Origin: Chloroflexota bacterium
Lineage (GTDB): Bacteria > Chloroflexota > Ktedonobacteria > Ktedonobacterales > Ktedonobacteraceae
DNA: 60,144 bases
Assembly (NCBI GenBank): GCA_902810755.1
Contig: CADDYT010000017.1
Coordinates: 1-60,144 of the forward strand
Direction of reading: 5' to 3'
The notes under the pieces were generated by a model. The model saw only the letters and a list, made by a program, of their open reading frames with translations, was not told the DNA's origin and searched no databases. The position numbers and the translations under genes were made by a program. Of the stretch, positions 54,230 to 60,144 are shown piece by piece (position 1 is the first letter of the stretch; the number at the start of each line of letters is the position of its first letter).

Positions 54230-54761
54230 ATTCCGGGGGGATAGCGTCGGCCAGCCAGACTGTGTCGTTGCCGCGATAGAAGGCAATGCCGTGCTGATGG
54301 GCGCGTTCAGCATCGATGGTGAGCAGCACGGGAGAAGCGGTGCGCCGCCCGCCCACCTGCATGGCCGTTGCTTCATCGGCAGAGAGATGGACGTACTGCC
54401 GCTTCATGGGGCGCAGGCCCCCGGCGCGAATGGCGGCGGCAGCCTGGGGCGTGGTGCCGTGAAACAGGATCGGCGGTGGCACTGCCGGGACACGCTCCAC
54501 TTTCTGCGGCACGGAATGTCCGTAGAAGGCGCGGATCCATCCATCGCGCAGTTCAAAACGCTGCTTATCAGATTGCGCTATCATGGCGCGCAGGTCGTCT
54601 TCGCTGAGCTGCTGCCATTCGCGCCGCCGTGCCGCCAGCGCCGCCAGCAAATCCCGCACAGCAACCCGGCCCTCATCATCCAGCGTCAGCGCGTACTGTT
54701 CCGGTTTGTGACGCAGGGCATGTGAAATGGTGCGGCTGAGTCGCACCAGGTCTTCTCGCAT
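54219..54761 (-). CDS. kptA: RNA 2'-phosphotransferase KptA/Tpt1
   Basis: A 180-residue protein with the Tpt1/KptA core: RLSRTISHALRHKP at the start (the Arg-His tetrad's first members), ILFHGTTPQAAAAIRAGGLRPMKRQYVHLS in the middle and VWLADAIPPEFI at the end. The enzyme moves a 2'-phosphate from RNA to NAD+. In fungi this completes tRNA splicing; in bacteria the natural substrate is unclear. It is convergent with and overlaps the DUF1028 gene. Confidence 0.93.
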   Translation of the reverse strand: MREDLVRLSRTISHALRHKPEQYALTLDDEGRVAVRDLLAALAARRREWQQLSEDDLRAMIAQSDKQRFELRDGWIRAFYGHSVPQKVERVPAVPPPILFHGTTPQAAAAIRAGGLRPMKRQYVHLSADEATAMQVGGRRTASPVLLTIDAERAHQHGIAFYRGNDTVWLADAIPPEFIH

Positions 54762-54805
54762 GATAATCTGCCTATCTCCTCCTTCAGGAAATCATGGGAA
54801 CACGA

Positions 54806-54844
54806 AATCCTGCCAGGCGCCGATTAACCGGCGCCTGCAGGATT
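54806..54844 (-). terminator. terminator-like hairpin
   Basis: AATCCTG (54806-54812), a one-base bulge and CAGGCGCCG (54814-54822) pair with CGGCGCCTG (54829-54837) and CAGGATT (54838-54844) around a 6-nt loop, making a 16-bp stem. It lies just past the end of the oxidoreductase gene in its direction of transcription. The following T-run is weak. Confidence 0.6.
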
Positions 54845-54870
54845 ATTATGCAGCGTTGAACACCGGAGCA

Positions 54871-56682
54871 TTACCCCACGTTGAGCATCGGAATCTTCGA
54901 GACGGTCCAGCGGTCGTTGGGGCTGGCGACCTCGAATTGTACCATCGTGATGGCGTCGGTCGGGCAGCGCACGATGCAGAGGCCGCAGCGGATACACTTC
55001 TCCTCGTCGATAATCATATCGGCCCCGCCCTGCCAGGTCTGCGAGGCCAGGTGGATTGTTTCGTTCTTGACAACGCGCGAGAGGCCCTCCATACTGATGC
55101 AGTCGTAGGGGCAGATGTCGACACAGCCGGAACAGAGAATACAGATTGAGGGGTCAATCATAATATTCAACTGACATTGCAGGCACCGCCGCGCCTGCTC
55201 GACGGCCTGGATAGGGGTATAGCCTGTCTCCGTCTCGCGGGTATTGCTGTAACGCTCGTTCAAGGGCAACGACGGGATCAACTGGAAGGGGATGGACTCG
55301 TAATCATCGACCATACCGCGCCGGTAGTCGGGCAACTCGATCTCTTCGGGTGGTTCGGCAGGTTTATCGACGCCGCCGAGGTAGCGGTTGATCGCCCCGG
55401 CAGCATCGCGCCCATCGCCGATGGCCGAGATGAGGTTGCGCGACCCCTGGGTGAAGTCGCCGCCAGCGAAGAGGCCGGGGACATTCGTCATCCAGGTCTC
55501 GATATCGACCAGCGGAAGCCCGGTGCGCTTGCTCACTTCGAGGCCCAGCTTATCCGCGTCGATCCAGGACGAGTCGCCATACTGGCCGAAGGCGGGGATA
55601 ACAGTATCGACCTCGATCTCAAATTCGGTTCCCGGAATCGGCACCGGGCGGCGGCGGCCACTGGCATCGGGATCGCCCAGCTTATTGCGAATGAAGCGCA
55701 CGCCGCTGGCATGCACGCCGTCCTTCGTCAGAATAGCCACCTGCGTGACGAGATACTGGAACTCGATATGCTCGAATTCGGCCTCATCGACCTCGTATTC
55801 GTCGGCGGGCTGCTCTTCTTTAGAACGGCGATACATGACGTAGACCTTATCCGCGCCGAAGCGGACAGAGGTGCGGCAGCAGTCCATCGCGGTGAAGCCG
55901 CTGCCCAGTACGGCCACGCGCTTGCCGATGTAGGCAGGCTGCCCATAGTTCGTCTTCGCCAGCAGCTTGATGCCGTCTTCAACGCCCTTGAGGTTGGCGC
56001 CGGGGATGATTTTGCCATCGGGGCCGGTCAGAGGGTTGGAGACATAGCAACCGGCTGCGAGATAGACGGCGTCGTACTGTTGGAGCAGGTCAGAGACCTG
56101 GATATCGCGCCCGACGTAGGTGTTGTATTTGACTTCCACGCCGAGGTCTTCCATGTACTCATTGCACTCTTCGTAGGTCACGCTGCGCGGCAAACGCCAG
56201 ACGGGGATACCGTTGACCATCACGCCACCGGCGGTCGGGTCTTTCTCGTAGATGGTGACGGCATAGCCCATCTCGCGCAGGTCGCGAGCGCAGGCCAGCC
56301 CGGCGGAACCAGCCCCGACGATGGCCACCTTCTTATCTTTCGTAATGGGCGGGCGCTCGGCGTGATGCCGGTACTCGCGGTGGTCGGCGGCGGCACGTTT
56401 GAGCCAGCAGATAGCAATGGGCTTGCCGTCGATCTTGTTGCGGCGGCAGACCGGCTCGCAGGGGCGGGCGCAGGTGCGGCCAAGCACGCCCGGCACCACG
56501 TTCGCCTTGCGGTTCAGCAGGTAGGCTTCATCGAAACGCGCCTGCGAAATCAAGCCGATATAGGTGGAGACGTCGGTATGGGCCGGACATCCCACCTGAC
56601 AGGGAATATTGGTCTGGTACCAATCGGGATTGGCTACAACCGTCTGGTAACGCAATCCAAGTTCGCTATCGGGATCTATCAT
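54871..56682 (-). CDS. GltD-like NAD(P)-dependent oxidoreductase with ferredoxin domain
   Basis: A 603-residue iron-sulfur flavoprotein. The N-terminus binds Fe-S via CQVGCPAH...CARPCEPVCRR, as in glutamate synthase small subunits. FAD and NAD(P) motifs follow: VAIVGAGSAGLACARDLREMG, VAVLGSGFTAMDCCRTSVRFG and GLFAGGDFTQGSRNLISAIGDGRDAA. The C-terminal 100 residues add two 4Fe-4S clusters, CILCSGCVDICPYDC and CIRCGLCIVRCPTDA. It likely passes electrons between NAD(P)H and a ferredoxin or partner enzyme. No large glutamate synthase subunit is adjacent, so glutamate synthesis is not implied. The ATG at 56682 has AAAGGA upstream; 56730 is an alternative. Confidence 0.9.
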   Translation of the reverse strand: MIDPDSELGLRYQTVVANPDWYQTNIPCQVGCPAHTDVSTYIGLISQARFDEAYLLNRKANVVPGVLGRTCARPCEPVCRRNKIDGKPIAICWLKRAAADHREYRHHAERPPITKDKKVAIVGAGSAGLACARDLREMGYAVTIYEKDPTAGGVMVNGIPVWRLPRSVTYEECNEYMEDLGVEVKYNTYVGRDIQVSDLLQQYDAVYLAAGCYVSNPLTGPDGKIIPGANLKGVEDGIKLLAKTNYGQPAYIGKRVAVLGSGFTAMDCCRTSVRFGADKVYVMYRRSKEEQPADEYEVDEAEFEHIEFQYLVTQVAILTKDGVHASGVRFIRNKLGDPDASGRRRPVPIPGTEFEIEVDTVIPAFGQYGDSSWIDADKLGLEVSKRTGLPLVDIETWMTNVPGLFAGGDFTQGSRNLISAIGDGRDAAGAINRYLGGVDKPAEPPEEIELPDYRRGMVDDYESIPFQLIPSLPLNERYSNTRETETGYTPIQAVEQARRCLQCQLNIMIDPSICILCSGCVDICPYDCISMEGLSRVVKNETIHLASQTWQGGADMIIDEEKCIRCGLCIVRCPTDAITMVQFEVASPNDRWTVSKIPMLNVG

Positions 56683-56844
56683 GGAAAACGTCCTTTCCTG
56701 GCTCGCCAGCGCCTGTTTCTGTATGCTCATTACGCGCCGGAAGCAGGGGAAATTCTACCTTCTGTGCCTGTTAAGCCTGATACAGGACAATGATTTCTGC
56801 ATAGATTATAGCACACCGGCTCCAGTGGAACAAGCCAGCAGAGT

Positions 56845-58011
56845 CTATTGTTGGGCGACGGCGATCAAGCCTGCCAGCAGGGCAGTGCGCGGGGCGACGC
56901 TGCTCGCCACGAGGTATTCTCGCGGGCTGTGGTCGAGGCCGCCGATGGGGCCGAGGCCGTCGAGGGCGGGAATGCCCAGTGCTGAGGGGTAGCTGCCGTC
57001 CGAGGCGCCGCCGGTCAGCACGTGGCGCAGGGAGAAGCCGAGGTCGTGGGCAATTTCCTGCGCGCGCGCCGCCAGTTGCAGGCTGGCAGGCGTGGGAACC
57101 ATTGGCTCTTTCCGGTCGGCTTCGGCCTGCAAGGTTAATTCAACGCCCGGCACCAGGTGCTGCTGCATCATTTCACGCCAGCGCGCCTCGGTGGCGATGA
57201 GGTCTTCTGAACGCAGGAAGCGCACGTCGAAGCGCACCTGCGCGAAATCGGGAACGACATTGGGAAGCGTGCCGCCGCTGATGACGCCGGCATTGATAGT
57301 GATGCCCTCGCGCCAGCCGTTGAGGCGCGAAAATTGCAGAGCCTGATGCGCGATTTCCAGAATGGCGTTGCGTCCCTTCTCCGGCTCCACGCCTGCATGC
57401 GCGGAACGCCCCTGCGCCGTCAGCGTATACCAGGCGTTGCCCTTGCGCGCGCTGACGATATCGCCGTTAGCGCGAGCCGCTTCCAGTACCAGCACAGCAT
57501 CGCAGCCCTCACAGGCATCCAGAATGATCCGCTGGCTATGGCGATGATCGTTGACCTCCTCGTCGGAGACGCACAGGAAGCGGAGTTCCTCAAACGGGCG
57601 GCAGCCAACGGCATGCAGGGCCTCGACGGCGTAGAGGGCGGCCAGCACGCAGCCTTTCATATCACAGACGCCGGGGCCATAAATGATATCATCCTCGACG
57701 CGCAGGGGCCGTTCCGCCGCGATGCCGGGCGGGTAGACGGTATCGATGTGGCCAAGCAGCAGCACTTTGCCGTTGCCCTCCCCATGCATAACGCCCAGCA
57801 AATCATTGCCCCATTCCTCATGCTCATAGAGTGTGACATCCATACCCGATTCGCCCATGCGCCCTGCGAGGTAGAACGCAACCTCATCCAGGCCAGGCTT
57901 GTAGAAACTATACGAATCGATGCCACAGAGTTTGCGTAACTCTTCAATATATTCCGGTAAACGGCGCCGCGTATACGCCTCCACGCCCCGCACCACTGCT
58001 GATAATTCCAT
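56845..58011 (-). CDS. M20-family zinc peptidase (glutamate carboxypeptidase-like)
   Basis: A 388-residue cytoplasmic aminoacylase/carboxypeptidase. Metal and catalytic residues: His and Asp in LLGHIDTVYP, Asp in GPGVCDMKGCVLAALYA, the Glu pair in VSDEEVNDH, Glu in VLEAARANG, and the final His in GGLDHSPREYL. The dimerisation domain contains GRSAHAGVEPEKGRNAI. It is closest in style to carboxypeptidase G2-type enzymes. The ATG at 58011 is preferred (AAGGA 7 nt upstream); a longer frame to 58086 would read through a 21-bp palindrome. It diverges from hutU. Confidence 0.92.
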   Translation of the reverse strand: MELSAVVRGVEAYTRRRLPEYIEELRKLCGIDSYSFYKPGLDEVAFYLAGRMGESGMDVTLYEHEEWGNDLLGVMHGEGNGKVLLLGHIDTVYPPGIAAERPLRVEDDIIYGPGVCDMKGCVLAALYAVEALHAVGCRPFEELRFLCVSDEEVNDHRHSQRIILDACEGCDAVLVLEAARANGDIVSARKGNAWYTLTAQGRSAHAGVEPEKGRNAILEIAHQALQFSRLNGWREGITINAGVISGGTLPNVVPDFAQVRFDVRFLRSEDLIATEARWREMMQQHLVPGVELTLQAEADRKEPMVPTPASLQLAARAQEIAHDLGFSLRHVLTGGASDGSYPSALGIPALDGLGPIGGLDHSPREYLVASSVAPRTALLAGLIAVAQQ

Positions 58012-58035
58012 ACGTACTTCCTTCTTGAAGACATA

Positions 58036-58081
58036 TTGCACCGGCAAACTTTTGCGTGAGCGCAAAAGTTTGCCGGTGCAA
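58036..58081. repeat. perfect 21-bp inverted repeat in a divergent intergenic region
   Basis: The left arm (58036-58056, beginning TTGCACCGGCAAAC) and right arm (58061-58081) are perfectly complementary across 21 bp, with a 4-nt TGAG loop. It lies 25 nt upstream of the M20 peptidase start and 148 nt upstream of hutU. As the genes diverge, it is not placed to terminate either; it would form a strong hairpin in the peptidase leader. Confidence 0.9.
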
Positions 58082-58228
58082 TGCACGTTCTTGATATACT
58101 ATCTAAACGCAAAAGGCAGGCAGGAAGTATCATGCAAACGCCACCTTTTCCCGCGTGGGGAAATGGGATATACTCAAGGCAGAGAGCGATGTTGATCCCC
58201 TGTATGGAATGGAAAGGACGAGAGAAGT

Positions 58229-59950
58229 ATGCCGCAGAATGAGCAGGCTTCCCAGGCGACGGGGCCGGAGAGAGCCGCGAAGAGCGGGGGCGCGCCCGGC
58301 CCACGCACAGTGCGCGCACCACGCGGAACGACACTGACATGCAAGGGATGGCAGCAGGAAGCGGCCATGCGCATGTTAATGAACAATCTTGACCCGGAGG
58401 TGGCCGAGCGGCCCGATGATTTGGTGGTCTATGGCGGTTCGGGACGAGCGGCGCGCTCGTGGGCGGCATTCGAGGCCATTGTTCGTTCGCTGCAAACGTT
58501 GGAGAACGATGAGACCCTGCTGGTGCAATCGGGCAAGCCGGTGGGCATTTTCCGCACCTTCCCCAACGCGCCGCGCGTCCTGATCGCCAACGCCAACCTG
58601 GTGCCGCACTGGGGTAACTGGGACGAGTTTCGTCGTCTGGAAGCCCTGGGCCTGACGATGTACGGGCAGATGACCGCCGGATCGTGGATTTATATTGGTT
58701 CGCAGGGCATCGTGCAGGGAACATATGAGACGTTTGCCGAGGCAGCGCGCAAGCACTTCGGCGGCACGCTGAAAGGCAAATTCGTGCTGACCGGTGGCCT
58801 CGGAGGCATGGGCGGCGCTCAGCCACTCGCGATCACCATGAACGAGGGCGTCTGCCTGGCCGTTGAGGTTGACCAGCAGCACATCCAGCGGCGGCTGGAG
58901 ACGGGCTATTGCGATGAGATGGCCAGCACGCTGGACGAGGCGCTGAACCAGGTACGCGAAGCCTGCAATCTGGGCCAGCCGCTCTCCATCGGGCTGGTGG
59001 GCAACGCCGCCGAGATCTATCCCGAACTGGTACAGCGCGGCATCACGCCCGATCTGGTGACCGATCAGACCTCCGCCCACGACGCGCTCAACGGCTATAT
59101 TCCCGCCGGGCTTACTTTAGAGCAGGCGGCGAAGCTGCGCCAGCACGACCCGCAGGAATATATCCGGCGGTCGCAGGAGTCGATGGTCGCGCAGGTGCGA
59201 GCAATGCTGGAGATGCAGCGGCGCGGCGCGGTTGTCTTCGACTACGGCAACAACCTGCGTGGGCAGGCGCTGGCGGCGGGCGAGACACACGCCATGGATT
59301 TCCCCGGCTTCGTCCCGGCCTATATCCGCCCCCTGTTCTGCCGGGGCAAAGGCCCGTTCCGCTGGGTCGCGCTCTCCGGCGACCCCGAAGATATCTACCG
59401 CACCGACGAGGCCATCCTTGAACTCTTCCCGGAAGATACGGCCCTGCGCCGCTGGATTACGCTGGCGCGCGAAAAAATCCATTTTCAGGGCCTCCCGGCT
59501 CGCATCTGCTGGCTCGGCTACGGGCAACGCGACAGGGCGGGGCTGGCCTTCAACGAACTGGTAGCAAAAGGTATCGTCAAAGCGCCGATTGTGATTGGCC
59601 GCGACCACCTGGACAGCGGCTCCGTAGCCTCACCCTACCGCGAGACGGAAGCCATGAAAGATGGCAGCGATGCCATCGCCGACTGGCCCATCCTCAACGC
59701 GCTGCTGAATACGGCCTCCGGGGCTTCCTGGGTCTCCGTCCATCACGGCGGCGGCGTCGGCATCGGCTACTCCCTGCATGCCGGGCAGGTCATCGTCGCC
59801 GACGGCACGCCGGAAGCGGCAGAACGCCTCTCGCGCGTCCTCACCAACGACCCCGGCACAGGAGTCATGCGCCACGTCGACGCGGGCTATGAAGAAGCCA
59901 TAGAGTGCGCCAGAGAGCTTGGGGTCAAGATCCCCATGCTGGGAGAATGA
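58229..59950 (+). CDS. hutU: urocanate hydratase
   Basis: NAD+-dependent enzyme converting urocanate to imidazolone propionate in histidine degradation. The 573-residue protein carries the urocanase landmarks [65 protein letters not shown] (NAD site), the active-site-type [14 protein letters not shown] and [18 protein letters not shown]. The first 25 residues are an unconserved extension. AAAGGACGAG precedes the ATG. The other hut genes are not in the window, and REPIN-like repeats begin 22 nt after the stop. Confidence 0.96.
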   Translation: MPQNEQASQATGPERAAKSGGAPGPRTVRAPRGTTLTCKGWQQEAAMRMLMNNLDPEVAERPDDLVVYGGSGRAARSWAAFEAIVRSLQTLENDETLLVQSGKPVGIFRTFPNAPRVLIANANLVPHWGNWDEFRRLEALGLTMYGQMTAGSWIYIGSQGIVQGTYETFAEAARKHFGGTLKGKFVLTGGLGGMGGAQPLAITMNEGVCLAVEVDQQHIQRRLETGYCDEMASTLDEALNQVREACNLGQPLSIGLVGNAAEIYPELVQRGITPDLVTDQTSAHDALNGYIPAGLTLEQAAKLRQHDPQEYIRRSQESMVAQVRAMLEMQRRGAVVFDYGNNLRGQALAAGETHAMDFPGFVPAYIRPLFCRGKGPFRWVALSGDPEDIYRTDEAILELFPEDTALRRWITLAREKIHFQGLPARICWLGYGQRDRAGLAFNELVAKGIVKAPIVIGRDHLDSGSVASPYRETEAMKDGSDAIADWPILNALLNTASGASWVSVHHGGGVGIGYSLHAGQVIVADGTPEAAERLSRVLTNDPGTGVMRHVDAGYEEAIECARELGVKIPMLGE

Positions 59951-59972
59951 TTCCGTGGATATACCACCCAGC

Positions 59973-60144
59973 AGGCCACCCACAAGGGATGGCCCTACTA
60001 TATACGGCGGCTCCACAAAGCGCACGAACCCATCGTCTCTAGTAGGGCCATCCCCAGAAGCGTTAACTTCAGGCCACCCCAGGCCACCCACAAGGGATGG
60101 CCCCAGAGGCGTTAACTTAAGACCGCCGCAGGCCAGGCAGGCCA
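59973..60144. repeat. REPIN-like palindromic repeats, locus D (continues past window)
   Basis: A left unit (59973-60002) of the form AGGCCACCCACAAGGGATGG then CCCTACTATA, a partial inverted unit (about 60040-60056, AGTAGGGCCATCCCCAG), and another left-orientation unit (60081-60104). The GCGTTAACTT linkers at about 60060-60069 and 60109-60118 match the linker at locus C. The variant CACAAGGGATGG replaces CGCAAGGGGTGG. The array runs off the right edge. Confidence 0.88.

Overview
The window looks like a chromosome segment from a free-living, heterotrophic Chloroflexota bacterium, probably class Ktedonobacteria. This is an inference from gene content: PknB-type kinases fused to WD40 propellers, a MurF-alanine racemase fusion, many zinc-ribbon plus transmembrane proteins, GC-rich coding DNA and abundant small palindromic repeats. 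Lineage was not tested by alignment. There are about 50 supportable protein genes, the 5' end of a 16S rRNA gene and several families of repeats. No phage, IS transposase, tRNA or CRISPR array was recognised.

Layout. 1-125: 5' end of a 16S rRNA gene on the minus strand. 126-824: a non-coding region with six DnaA-box-like 9-mers and an AT-rich palindrome, a candidate replication origin or DnaA-controlled promoter region. 825-4937: replication cluster (dnaB, a DnaD-domain protein, a DnaI/DnaC-like loader, a small zinc-finger protein). 4943-5864: clpP behind a CIRCE operator and followed by a clear terminator. 5882-10560: HAD phosphatase, methyltransferase, PAP2 phosphatase and small membrane or coiled-coil proteins. 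10587-16485: ftsH and, upstream of it, a 1,228-residue protein joining an ImmA/IrrE metallopeptidase, a UvrD helicase and an Fe-S nuclease-like domain. 16634-19202: lipid and membrane genes around a dense repeat mosaic. 19452-23022: tyrosine catabolic operon (hppD, a FAH-family hydrolase, hmgA). 23302-26983: sulfolipid gene sqdB facing a glycosyltransferase-DedA-membrane protein operon. 27233-36699: kinase-WD40, murF-alr, and two YegS-type lipid kinases flanking a dynamin-like GTPase. 36771-42252: a broken PIN toxin, DUF488, zinc-ribbon proteins, an enoyl-CoA hydratase relative and an acyl-CoA carboxylase beta subunit. 42617-45942: Yip1-like membrane protein plus a second kinase-WD40. 46187-49083: CoxG-like protein, FAD monooxygenase with its TetR regulator, XRE regulator. 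49304-52867: ECF sigma factor, membrane protein and OppA-like lipoprotein with overlapping genes. 53348-59950: DUF1028, kptA, a GltD-like iron-sulfur oxidoreductase, M20 peptidase and hutU.

The most unusual items are the ImmA/IrrE-UvrD-nuclease fusion, a REPIN-like palindromic repeat family with one copy sitting in frame inside a glycosyltransferase gene, the DnaA-box cluster beside dnaB, the CIRCE site at clpP, the sigma/membrane protein/OppA operon and the lipid kinase-dynamin-lipid kinase block. Functions rest on motif recognition by eye; no database search was run.
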